Positions 1-7,740 of a DNA stretch of 17,770 bases are shown piece after piece. The stretch comes from Planctomycetota bacterium (lineage in GTDB: Bacteria > Planctomycetota > UBA1135): positions 1-17,770 of the forward strand of contig JAQBVK010000009.1 in NCBI GenBank assembly GCA_027623585.1, written 5' to 3'. The notes under the pieces are model-generated. The model was not told where the DNA came from. It worked only from the letters and a program-made list of their open reading frames with translations, and did no database searches. The position numbers and the translations under genes are program-made. Positions within the stretch are counted from its first letter, which is position 1. Each line of letters begins with the position of its first letter.

Positions 1-1
1 C

Positions 2-79
2 GTGGTCAACGACGACTTCGAGCGCATGGTGGCGGAAGTGGAGCGCATCCTCGGCTATCGCCAGGAGGCGGCGCGGTGA
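2..79 (+). CDS. gmk: Guanylate kinase, C-terminal end only (partial)
   Basis: Only the last 25 codons are present, cut by the left edge of the window. They read VVNDDFERMVAEVERILGYR followed by QEAAR and a TGA stop. The V-V-N-D-D-F/L-E pattern followed by a short amphipathic helix is the usual C-terminus of guanylate kinase, which phosphorylates GMP to GDP in the cytoplasm. The stop overlaps the GTG start of the next gene in the arrangement GTGA, so the two are probably co-translated. In many bacteria gmk is followed by rpoZ and then coaBC; here coaC follows directly. The assignment rests on a short tail plus context, so it is good but not certain. Confidence 0.65.
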   Translation: MVNDDFERMVAEVERILGYRQEAAR

Positions 80-618
80 GCCGCGTGCTGATCGGCGTCG
101 GTGCTTCGGCGGCGTGCTTCAAAGCGGTGGCGGTCTGCAGCGCGCTCACCAAAGCGGGCCACGAGGTGCAGGCGGTGCTGACGCGTCACGCCGCGAAGTT
201 GGTGACGCCGCTTCAATTCTCCGCAGTGACCGGCGTGAAGGCGCTGTGTGACGAGTGGGAGCCGGCGAATCCGTCCGGAATGGACCACATCTCCTTCGCG
301 CGCGCCGCCGATCTGTTGCTGGTGTGCCCGGCGAGCGCGGGCCTGCTCGGCAGCCTCGCGCATGGACTCGCGGGCGATTTGCTCGGTTCTTTGGCCTTGG
401 CGTTCGGAGCAGGGAAGCCGCGGCTCCTGGTTCCGGCGATGAATCCCACGATGTGGGAGCACCCTGCGGTGCGGCGCAACGTCGAAACGCTGCGCGGTGA
501 CGGCTGGAGTTTGGTCGGACCCGAGGACGGCGCCACCGCCTGCGGTGAGAGCGGCCCGGGCCGCATGTCCGAACCGGAGACCGTGTGCGCGGCAGTGCGC
601 GCGGCGCTCGCGCGCTGA
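76..618 (+). CDS. coaC: Phosphopantothenoylcysteine decarboxylase, stand-alone CoaC
   Basis: This 180-residue flavoprotein decarboxylates 4'-phosphopantothenoyl-L-cysteine to 4'-phosphopantetheine, the third step of coenzyme A synthesis from pantothenate. Family marks visible are an N-terminal Rossmann-like start (VLIGVGASAACFKA), the catalytic His in the HISFARAAD segment (H71), the substrate-clamp P-A-M-N motif (residues 120-123) and the ACGESGPGRM segment carrying the catalytic Cys (C156). The length matches a single HFCD-family domain, whereas most bacteria carry a CoaBC fusion of roughly 400 residues. The GTG start overlaps the gmk stop by 4 bases and is the first start in frame. The CoaB partner begins one base after the stop, so the two enzymes are surely co-expressed. 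Confidence 0.92.
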   Translation: MSRVLIGVGASAACFKAVAVCSALTKAGHEVQAVLTRHAAKLVTPLQFSAVTGVKALCDEWEPANPSGMDHISFARAADLLLVCPASAGLLGSLAHGLAGDLLGSLALAFGAGKPRLLVPAMNPTMWEHPAVRRNVETLRGDGWSLVGPEDGATACGESGPGRMSEPETVCAAVRAALAR

Positions 619-619
619 C

Positions 620-1252
620 ATGCGCTTCCTCGTGACCGCCGGGCCCACGCGAGAACCGATCGACCCGGTGCGCTTTCTCTCGAATCGCTCCAGCGGGCGC
701 ATGGGCTACGCGATCGCGGAGACGCTGCGCGCGCAGGGCCATGCGGTGACGCTCGTCAGCGGGCCGGTGAGTCTGCCGGTGCCGGAAGGCGTGGAGTGCA
801 TCCGCGTGGAGACCGCGCTCGAAATGCTGGCGGCATGCCAAGCGGTTTGGACGGAGTGTGATGGATTGTTTGCGGTGGCGGCGGTCGCTGATTTTCGGCC
901 CGCCGAGGCCTCCGAGCGAAAACTGAAGCGCTCCGCAGGCGAGGGGCGTGTTCTTGAATTGGTGGCCAATCCCGACGTGCTGGCGGCGCTCGCGGCCGTG
1001 AAGGGCAAACGCCTCGTCGTCGGCTTCGCGCTCGAGTCCGAACCCGGTGTCGAGGAAGCGCATCGCAAGATGAGCGCGAAGCACCTTGATTACGTGTGCC
1101 TCAACGGTCCGGCTGCCCAGGGCGCCGAAGTCTCCACGCTGGTGGTGCTCGGGCGCGACGGCTCCGCTGTCGTGCTCGGTCCCGACCTCAAGAAACGCTT
1201 GGCTGAGGCGCTCTGCGCGCGCGTACTCTTGAGCCTTGATGAGCCGGGGTAG
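620..1252 (+). CDS. coaB: Phosphopantothenate-cysteine ligase, stand-alone CoaB
   Basis: This 210-residue enzyme joins 4'-phosphopantothenate to cysteine, using a nucleotide triphosphate, to feed the CoaC decarboxylase encoded just upstream. The N-terminus MRFLVTAGPTREPIDPVRFL followed by SNRSSGRMGY is the nucleotide-binding signature of the CoaB domain. Further family features are AAVADFRP, the basic K-L-K segment where the catalytic lysine sits, L-V-A-N-P-D and VGFALE. The ATG at 620 begins exactly at the domain edge and lies one base after the coaC stop. An in-frame open stretch upstream of 620 lies wholly inside coaC and has no CoaB-like content. The last 14 bases overlap the next gene. 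It differs from the common arrangement only in not being fused to CoaC. Confidence 0.92.
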   Translation: MRFLVTAGPTREPIDPVRFLSNRSSGRMGYAIAETLRAQGHAVTLVSGPVSLPVPEGVECIRVETALEMLAACQAVWTECDGLFAVAAVADFRPAEASERKLKRSAGEGRVLELVANPDVLAALAAVKGKRLVVGFALESEPGVEEAHRKMSAKHLDYVCLNGPAAQGAEVSTLVVLGRDGSAVVLGPDLKKRLAEALCARVLLSLDEPG

Positions 1253-3038
1253 TCGCTTTGCGCGGCGGCTCGCTTGCGCAGTCGCCATTTTTGAGCTCGC
1301 CGCTGGTTTCGGCACGGGCTCGGTCGTCGGCGGTTCGGTCTGGCAGACGATCTTCGTGATTTGCGCACCGTTAGCGATTTACGGCGTGCTGCTTCCGCTG
1401 GGCTCGCGCGTATTCGAACATCGCGCGGCGCGCGCCTCCGGCAACGTGGCCTATCTGCTGATCGCAGCGCTCTACTTCGGGCGTCATCACTTCGGGCCGG
1501 CGACCCTTGATGCCGCGATCACGCTCGGCGCGCTTCTGATCGGTGGCGTGGCTCTGCTCGCGCCGCCGCTTCGCCTCGACGCTTGGCTGCGTTGGCTGCT
1601 CCCCGCCACCGCACTGCCCGCTGCCGTGGCCTTGGCGTTGTGGATCCGCGCGGAGGGCGAAGTGTGGCGTGATCTTCCGCCGACGGCCGCGGCGGCGCCG
1701 GGAGCGCCCAACCTGGTGTTGGTGTCGTGGGACACCGTCCGCGCCGACGTGCTCAGTCCCTACTCAGGCAGCGGGGTGGACACTCCGCATCTGTTGCGAC
1801 TCGTCGCGGAGGGTTACCTCTTCGACGACGCCGTCGCTCTGGCGTCCATCACCGGCCCCAGCCACGCCAGCATGTTGACGGGACGCTACCCGCCGATGCA
1901 CGGCGTGCGTTCGAACGGAGCGCAGGGCATCGCCGCGTCCGTGCCGACCTTGCCGGAAATGTTGAAGGATGTGGGCTACCACACCGGCGGCTTCGTTTCC
2001 GCTTATCCCATGCTTGGGAAATTTGGTTTCGCACGGGGCTTTGAAGTTTATGATGACCGCCTACCAGCGAGCGGCGCGGTGCTGCTCACCAAGCTCGGTC
2101 GCCGCAACTTTCTGTGGCTGCAGCTTGCGGGCAAGCTGTTGCCGAACGCGCCGGACGCCTCGGTCGCGGGAGAAGTCGTGAATCGCCGCGCATTCGAATG
2201 GCTGGACGCACTCGAGGCCGACGGCGACGGCCGCCCCTTCCTACTTTTCGCTCACTATTACGATGCGCACGGACCCTTCAAGCCGGCCGAGCCGTGGCGC
2301 GCCGCCGCGCTCGCGGCTGAAGCCAGCGCCTTTCCCCGGGCCGCCGACGCCTCGGTGCAGGACGAAATGACTCTGTATCGCGCTGAAATCGCCCAGGTCG
2401 ACGCGCTGTTTGGTGAATTGCGCGCGCGCCTCGAGCAAGCCGACCCCGGCCTGCAGAACACGCTGATCTTGCTGACCTCTGACCACGGCGAATGCTTCGG
2501 CGAAGGCGGGATCGTGCTCAACCACACCGCGTCGCTGTACGAGGCGACCCAGCACGTGCCGATGGTGCTCCGCCTGCCGGCGGCAGTGGGCGCCGGCACG
2601 CGAATCCTCGCGACCGCGACCCACCTGGACATCGTCCCCACTTTTCTCGCCGCAGCGGGCGCCGCGCCATCGCCGGAGTTCGGTGGTCCCGGGCTGCAGC
2701 TCACCGAACTCGACGCGCTGCGTCCACCCGGCAGCCAGCGCCGCCAGGTCTACATGGAAGCCCAACAACTGCACCTCGGCGACGAGCGCAAGATCGGTTG
2801 GCGCAGCGGCAAGCGCAAGCTGGTTCGCTGGCAGAATGGGGCTGAACAACTGTGGGGATTCGGCCCCGACGAGCCAGAAGGCTTGGACTTGGGCGCCACC
2901 GAAGCCGCCACCTTCACCCGCCTGCGCCTCGCACTCGAGGAGTTCTTGGGGCGGATGGAGCCCGCGCTTGGCGAGTTCGTGGAGCTCGGCGCCGAAGACG
3001 CCGCCTCGCTCGGCGCGCTCGGTTATGCCGAGGATTGA
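1239..3038 (+). CDS. Membrane-anchored sulfatase / alkaline phosphatase superfamily protein
   Basis: A 599-residue protein with about four to five hydrophobic segments in residues 5-140, then an extracytoplasmic alkaline-phosphatase-fold domain. Superfamily marks: the metal-binding start PNLVLVSWDTVRAD (D165, D170), the nucleophile region ITGPSHASMLTGRYP, the FLLFAHYYDAHGPF segment and the LTSDHGE metal site (D415, H416). True sulfatases have C/S-x-P-x-R, where Cys or Ser becomes formylglycine. Here the aligned residues are T205-G-P-S-H209, so formylglycine chemistry is unlikely. Thr could act directly as nucleophile, as in phosphoethanolamine and related transferases. The substrate is unknown. 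The ATG at 1239 overlaps coaB by 14 bases; a TTG at 1236 is an alternative. Hydrolase versus phospho-group transferase cannot be decided from sequence. Confidence 0.85.
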   Translation: MSRGSRFARRLACAVAIFELAAGFGTGSVVGGSVWQTIFVICAPLAIYGVLLPLGSRVFEHRAARASGNVAYLLIAALYFGRHHFGPATLDAAITLGALLIGGVALLAPPLRLDAWLRWLLPATALPAAVALALWIRAEGEVWRDLPPTAAAAPGAPNLVLVSWDTVRADVLSPYSGSGVDTPHLLRLVAEGYLFDDAVALASITGPSHASMLTGRYPPMHGVRSNGAQGIAASVPTLPEMLKDVGYHTGGFVSAYPMLGKFGFARGFEVYDDRLPASGAVLLTKLGRRNFLWLQLAGKLLPNAPDASVAGEVVNRRAFEWLDALEADGDGRPFLLFAHYYDAHGPFKPAEPWRAAALAAEASAFPRAADASVQDEMTLYRAEIAQVDALFGELRARLEQADPGLQNTLILLTSDHGECFGEGGIVLNHTASLYEATQHVPMVLRLPAAVGAGTRILATATHLDIVPTFLAAAGAAPSPEFGGPGLQLTELDALRPPGSQRRQVYMEAQQLHLGDERKIGWRSGKRKLVRWQNGAEQLWGFGPDEPEGLDLGATEAATFTRLRLALEEFLGRMEPALGEFVELGAEDAASLGALGYAED

Positions 3039-3088
3039 GCCTCTCGCTTTTGCAATCGCGGTGCTCGGACGCATAGGATGCTTGCTCG

Positions 3089-5671
3089 GTGGCGAAATCT
3101 CGCAGCAAACCGGGCGCGCGCAAGGTCCGCGGTGGCGTCCTCGCGGAACAGGCAGGATTTGTCGGAGCCGGTCTGCACGCAGTGCTGGGCTGGATTGGCA
3201 GCGCACTCCTCAGCTTGTGGTCGGCGCTGGTCTGGGCGGCCCGCTGGGCCTGGGTCGCCGTCGAAGGCAAGCGCGGCCGCACGCCGGTGGGCTTCGCTCT
3301 CGCGGCGGTTTCGCTGTTCGCGGTCGTTGCCCTGCTCGACTTCGAACAGGGCAGTGAGAACGTCTGCGGCATCGTCGGCCGCAACGTTGCCGAGTGGTTG
3401 CTGGTGTTTTTCGGGCTCGGCGCCTTCGTGCCGGCGGCGTTCGGAGCGTTCTGGGGCTTGGCGCGCATCTTCCGCGAGGAAAGCAGCGGGCGCGCGCTGC
3501 CGAAACTGGTCGGCACTGCAGTCTTGGCGGTTTCCGTCGCCCTGCTCGGGCACACCATCGGCGATGCCGCGCCCTCGAATCCCTATCCCGAGGGTCATGG
3601 CGGCCTGATCGGCGCGACCGTGGTGCCGCCGCTTGCTGAAGGCCTGGGACCGGTCGGGCTTGCCTTGCTGCTGTCGATGCTCACGCTCGTGAGCCTGGTC
3701 TTGGCGACCGAGTGGGCTTTCGTGCCGCTGGTGCGCGAGATGCTGCGTCGCGGCGCTGCGCAGATTCGCCAACAAGACCTCCCCTTCCAGGGGGGGGGAC
3801 GCAGCGCGCGCGAGGAACAGCAGGCTGAAGGCGAGCGCGCACGGGGATTCTTGGCGCGGATCACTGGCGCCGTGCGAGGGCTCTTCGGGTCCTTCGAGAG
3901 CACGGATGGCGAAGCTGCGGTTGCGTCGGCGGCGACGGCAGCCGCGCCGGCGCCCGCTCGGCCTCGCGCGAAGCCGTTGCGCGTTTCCGTGGACGGCAAA
4001 TCGCTCGGCAAGGCGAAGCCGCCCGAAGACGAGGAGGAGAGTTCCGCAGTCGACGAACTCGAACAGCAGGAGCTCGATGAGGAACAGGCTCCCGACCTGC
4101 TCAACCTCCCGGGCATCACGCCCGGCCCCGAGGTGCGCACTGCGCGCATGGAGGTGGAGGAGCAGGAGCGCCGCCGTCAGCCGCGCCGCAAGCCGCGGCT
4201 CGATTCGCTGCCGCCGGTCAGCATTCTGGTCGCCGGCGAACGGCGCACGACCACCGATCAGCGCGAAGAGATCGGCAAGCTGGGCGCGAAACTACAGAGC
4301 GTCTTCCAAGCCTTCGGCATCGACGGCGCGGTGATCGGCGCCGAGCGCGGGCCGACGCTCACGATGTTCGAGGTGCAACTCGGCACTGGCGTGTCGGTGA
4401 AGCGGCTGAAGTCGCAACTCGACGACCTCGGCGTTGCTCTGGGCACCCACGGCGTCCGCATCGTGTATCCGCTGCCGGGACGCAGCACGGTCGGCATCGA
4501 GGTACCGAACCTCAAGCGCGACGGCGTGCGCCTGAAGGACGTCTTCGACGAGGCGGTGCTCGACTGGGAGGGCAACAAACTGCCGATGGTGGTGGGCCGC
4601 GACACTCTCGGCAAGCCGACCGTCGAAGACCTCGCCGAGATGCCGCACATGCTGATCGCCGGCGCCACCGGCTCCGGCAAGTCGGTGTGCCTCAACTCGA
4701 TCCTGATCACCATGCTGATGACGCGCACGCCCGATCAAGTGCGCATGGTGCTGGTGGATCCGAAGCAGGTCGAACTGCAAATCTACGCCGACATCCCGCA
4801 CCTGCTGTGCCCGGTCGTAACCGAGATGAAGCGCGCGCCCTTCGTGTTGGAGTGGGCGGTCAAGCAGATGGAAGACCGTCTGCACCAATTCAAGACCGTC
4901 GGCGTGCGCAAGATTTCCGAGTACAACGATTTGGGCGTGAAGGGCTTGCAGGAAATCTTGGGCGAGGAGTACGACTCCGAAGAGTTCCCGGAATCTCTTC
5001 CCTATTTCGTGATGGTGATCGACGAGTTGGCCGACTTGATGCTGACCTCGCGCAAAGAGGTCGAGACCGCCATCGCGCGCCTTGCCGCGAAGGCGCGCGC
5101 CGCCGGCATCCACTTGATCGTGGCCACGCAGCGCCCGAGCGCGGACGTGGTCACCGGTCTGATCAAGACCAACCTCCCGGTGCGCATGGCCTTCCGCGTC
5201 ACCAGCGGCATCGACAGCCGCGTGATCCTCGATGAGAGCGGCGCCGAGACCTTGCTCGGCAACGGGGACTTCCTCTACCGTCCGCCGGGCTCGGCCGGAC
5301 TGGTGCGCGGCCAAGGCGCTTTCGTCAGCACCAAGGAGGTGCGCGAAGTCTGCGAGCACCTGCGCAAGCACGGCAAGCCGGAGTTCCTCGAAGATCTCGT
5401 CCAGATGAAGAGCGGCGGCTCCGGCCTCGGCGACGTGGACGATCCGCTCTACGAAGACGCGGTGCGCGTGATCCTGCAGTCAGGCCGTGGTTCGGCCTCG
5501 CTGATCCAGCGCGCGCTCGCGATCGGCTACACCCGCGCTTCACGCCTGATCGACATCATGACCGAACAGGGCGTGCTCGGTCCCTTCGTGGGATCGAAAG
5601 CGCGCGAAGTGATGCTGACGATGGAGCAGTGGGAAGAGCAGAATTCTTCCCGTCAGAAGCAGGTCCAGTAG
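3089..5671 (+). CDS. ftsK: DNA translocase FtsK/SpoIIIE
   Basis: An 860-residue septum-located motor that pumps chromosomal DNA during division and helps dimer resolution. Domains in order: a membrane region with about four hydrophobic segments (residues ~25-210); a charged, low-complexity linker (~215-385); the alpha/beta motor with Walker A GATGSGKS (525-532), the VLVDPKQVEL segment, Walker B MVIDELADLM (D645, E646) and the IVATQRPSADV sensor region; and a C-terminal gamma winged helix (~785-845, including SLIQRALAIGYTRASRLIDIM) that reads polarity sequences on DNA. It is shorter than the E. coli protein because the linker is short. GTG at 3089 is preceded by AGGA at 3075-3078, ten bases away. 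A nine-G run lies in the linker. It sits 50 bases after the sulfatase-like gene and 21 bases before rimO. Confidence 0.96.
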   Translation: MAKSRSKPGARKVRGGVLAEQAGFVGAGLHAVLGWIGSALLSLWSALVWAARWAWVAVEGKRGRTPVGFALAAVSLFAVVALLDFEQGSENVCGIVGRNVAEWLLVFFGLGAFVPAAFGAFWGLARIFREESSGRALPKLVGTAVLAVSVALLGHTIGDAAPSNPYPEGHGGLIGATVVPPLAEGLGPVGLALLLSMLTLVSLVLATEWAFVPLVREMLRRGAAQIRQQDLPFQGGGRSAREEQQAEGERARGFLARITGAVRGLFGSFESTDGEAAVASAATAAAPAPARPRAKPLRVSVDGKSLGKAKPPEDEEESSAVDELEQQELDEEQAPDLLNLPGITPGPEVRTARMEVEEQERRRQPRRKPRLDSLPPVSILVAGERRTTTDQREEIGKLGAKLQSVFQAFGIDGAVIGAERGPTLTMFEVQLGTGVSVKRLKSQLDDLGVALGTHGVRIVYPLPGRSTVGIEVPNLKRDGVRLKDVFDEAVLDWEGNKLPMVVGRDTLGKPTVEDLAEMPHMLIAGATGSGKSVCLNSILITMLMTRTPDQVRMVLVDPKQVELQIYADIPHLLCPVVTEMKRAPFVLEWAVKQMEDRLHQFKTVGVRKISEYNDLGVKGLQEILGEEYDSEEFPESLPYFVMVIDELADLMLTSRKEVETAIARLAAKARAAGIHLIVATQRPSADVVTGLIKTNLPVRMAFRVTSGIDSRVILDESGAETLLGNGDFLYRPPGSAGLVRGQGAFVSTKEVREVCEHLRKHGKPEFLEDLVQMKSGGSGLGDVDDPLYEDAVRVILQSGRGSASLIQRALAIGYTRASRLIDIMTEQGVLGPFVGSKAREVMLTMEQWEEQNSSRQKQVQ
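3790..3798 (+). repeat. Nine-G homopolymer inside ftsK
   Basis: Nine consecutive G residues encode part of a Q-G-G-G-R stretch at the start of the FtsK linker, between the membrane region and the motor. Runs of this length are prone to slipped-strand changes and to sequencing error. The reading frame stays open on both sides in the form given, so the assembled length is consistent with an intact gene. Confidence 0.9.
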
Positions 5672-5692
5672 GCCTTACAATGCTGGGTCACG

Positions 5693-7054
5693 ATGGCCCG
5701 AGCCACCCCGGTCCGAGACATCCGCGTTGCCCTGGTGCACCTCGGCTGCGCCCGCAACCTGATCGACTCCGAGAACATTCTCGGACGGTTGGGCGCTGAG
5801 GGCTATGCCTTGACGGGGGCAGTGGAAGACGCCGACGTCGCGCTGCTGAACACTTGTTCCTTCATCGGCGAGGCGCGCGCCGAATCCGAGGAGGCGATCG
5901 AGGAATTGCTCGTGCGCAAGCGGGCGGGGCAGTTGCGCGGCGTGGTGGTGGCGGGATGTCTGCCGCAGAAGTTCCGCGCCGAAGTCGAGGGCCGCTTCCC
6001 CGAAGTCGACGCTTTCCTCGGCCTCTCCGACTACAGCAACGTCGCGCGCGTAGTGGAGGAGGTGCTGCGCGGCCGCAAGGTGCGCGATGAAACTGGCGGC
6101 CGCGCGCCGCAGGGCCAAGGCGAGTTCATGCGCCTGCTGCAGACGCCGCGTTCTTACGCCTATCTACGCCCGAGTCACGGGTGTGATCATGAGTGCGCCT
6201 TCTGCATCATTCCGCAGATTCGCGGCAAGCAGGCCTCGAAGCCGCTCGACGTGGTCGTGCAGGAAGCGAACGGACTCACCAAACAGGGCGTGCGCGAAAT
6301 CGTGCTGGTGGCGGAAGACACCACCGGCTACGGCACCGATTTTGGCGCCGGTGCGCCGCGCCTCCCTGAACTCGTCGAAGCGCTGGCGACCCGAACGGAA
6401 GGACTCAAGTGGCTGCGCGTGATGTACGCCTACCCGAACGCCTTCCCGTGGCGGCTCACCGAAGTGATGAACGAGCAGCGCGCGGTGGTGGCGCCCTATC
6501 TCGACATCCCGGTGCAGCACGGCGCCAGCGCGATGCTGAAGCGCATGAAGCGCGGCGGCACGCGCGAGAGCGTCGGCCGCATCCTGCAGCGACTGCGCGC
6601 GGAGGTCCCGGGCATCACGCTGCGCACCACGGTGCTGGTCGGCCACCCCGGCGAGGGTGAGGCTGAGTTCGCGGAGTTGCTCGAGTTCCTCACCGAGCAC
6701 CGCTTTGAGCGGCTCGGCGCCTTCGCCTTCAGCCCGGAAGCCACGGCGCCCTCCGGCGCTCAAGAAGACCGCTGCTCCTCGGAGGAAGCGCAAGAGCGCG
6801 TCGCGCAAGTGATGGAGCTTCAGGCATCCATTCACTTCGAGAATCAACGGGCCATGGTCGGACGCGAGCTCGTCGCGCTGGTCGACGGGAGCGAGGGTGA
6901 ATGGGCAATCGGGCGCACCCAGGGCGACGCCCCGGAGGTGGACCCGGTGCTGCGGATCGCAGACCCGCAGGGCACCTGGAGCACCGGTTCGATGCCGCGG
7001 GTTCGGATCACGGCGGCGGACGGCTACGATCTCGTGGCTGAGTCTGTTCGCTGA
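5693..7054 (+). CDS. rimO: Ribosomal protein S12 methylthiotransferase RimO
   Basis: A 453-residue radical-SAM enzyme that adds a methylthio group to a conserved aspartate of ribosomal protein S12. The N-terminal UPF0004 domain has its three cluster cysteines at C19 (HLGCARN), C55 (LLNTCSF) and C89 (VAGCLPQ). The radical-SAM domain carries CxxxCxxC at C164, C168 and C171, preceded by YLRPSHG. The C-terminal ~70 residues form the TRAM domain. The N-terminal sequence LGCARNLIDSENILGRL matches RimO better than the tRNA enzyme MiaB. The ATG at 5693 follows ftsK by 21 bases without a strong Shine-Dalgarno sequence; a TACAAT hexamer lies 11 bases upstream. ftsK/spoIIIE, rimO and pgsA neighbour each other in several phyla, which supports the call. 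Confidence 0.95.
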   Translation: MARATPVRDIRVALVHLGCARNLIDSENILGRLGAEGYALTGAVEDADVALLNTCSFIGEARAESEEAIEELLVRKRAGQLRGVVVAGCLPQKFRAEVEGRFPEVDAFLGLSDYSNVARVVEEVLRGRKVRDETGGRAPQGQGEFMRLLQTPRSYAYLRPSHGCDHECAFCIIPQIRGKQASKPLDVVVQEANGLTKQGVREIVLVAEDTTGYGTDFGAGAPRLPELVEALATRTEGLKWLRVMYAYPNAFPWRLTEVMNEQRAVVAPYLDIPVQHGASAMLKRMKRGGTRESVGRILQRLRAEVPGITLRTTVLVGHPGEGEAEFAELLEFLTEHRFERLGAFAFSPEATAPSGAQEDRCSSEEAQERVAQVMELQASIHFENQRAMVGRELVALVDGSEGEWAIGRTQGDAPEVDPVLRIADPQGTWSTGSMPRVRITAADGYDLVAESVR

Positions 7055-7062
7055 TCGACCCG

Positions 7063-7740
7063 ATGATCGTCCGGCAACTTCCGAACCTGATCACGCTCGC
7101 GCGCCTGGTGCTCGCGGTCGGCGTGTTCGCGCTGATGAGCCACGCACTGCAGTTGGAGCCGGGATCCGCTGCGTTGCGCATGACCCTGCAGGGCGCCTTC
7201 TGGCTGTGGCTGGTCGCCGTGCTCTCCGACACGCTTGATGGTTGGCTGGCGCGCAAGCACGGCTGGGTCAGCGCCTTCGGCCGCATCGCCGACCCGGTGG
7301 TCGACAAGGTGCTCACGCTCGGCACCCTCGCCTACCTCACGGCCGGCGACGCTCCGGGCCGCATCCTCTACGCCCGGCCGGACGATCTCATGCAGGTGGT
7401 CATGCCGGTCTGGGCGCTCGTCGCCCTGCTCACGCGCGAGTTCCTCGTCACGGCGTTGCGCGGCTACGTGGAGAGTCGCGGCCTGGCGTTCCCTGCCGAG
7501 CGCAGTGGGAAGCTGAAGCTGTTGCTGCAAAGCGTCTTCATCGGCGTGGCCATCGGCGCGGCGAGCGGAGTTTCGGCGCACTTACATCTCGGCTGGCTCG
7601 AAGACATCGTCCGCCATCCTTGGTCGCTCGCCGGAATCTTCTGGGCGATGATCGCGCTCACGGTGTTCTCCGGCGGCTCTTACTGCCTCCGCGCGATGCA
7701 GATGCTCCGCGGCGCCGGCGGGAGCAGCGCGCAGAGATGA
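7063..7740 (+). CDS. pgsA: CDP-alcohol phosphatidyltransferase, probable phosphatidylglycerophosphate synthase
   Basis: A 225-residue inner-membrane enzyme, probably making phosphatidylglycerol phosphate from CDP-diacylglycerol and glycerol-3-phosphate. The full family motif DG(x2)AR(x8)G(x3)D(x3)D is present at residues 59-81, with D56, D59, D77 and D81 as the metal-binding aspartates. About five to six hydrophobic segments surround it. The N-terminus QLPNLITLARLVLAVGVF is typical of PgsA. It starts 8 bases after the rimO stop and its own stop overlaps the ATG of the next gene (ATGA). The rimO-pgsA order is a recurrent one and favours PgsA over phosphatidylserine or cardiolipin synthase relatives of the family. 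The exact acceptor alcohol is inferred. Confidence 0.87.
   Translation: MIVRQLPNLITLARLVLAVGVFALMSHALQLEPGSAALRMTLQGAFWLWLVAVLSDTLDGWLARKHGWVSAFGRIADPVVDKVLTLGTLAYLTAGDAPGRILYARPDDLMQVVMPVWALVALLTREFLVTALRGYVESRGLAFPAERSGKLKLLLQSVFIGVAIGAASGVSAHLHLGWLEDIVRHPWSLAGIFWAMIALTVFSGGSYCLRAMQMLRGAGGSSAQR

Noticed and set aside
146..1315. 389-codon minus-strand open frame over coaC/coaB
   Set aside because: Arg/Ala/His-rich shadow of two clearly identified enzymes on the plus strand.
4292..5371. 359-codon minus-strand open frame over ftsK
   Set aside because: His/Asp/Gln-rich shadow of the FtsK motor domain, with no motifs of its own.
7242..7736. N-terminal extension of the sigma-54 ATPase into pgsA
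   Set aside because: The extra residues are Arg/Gly/His-rich shadow sequence of pgsA with no receiver or sensor domain. The ATG at 7737 gives a standard ATGA overlap.
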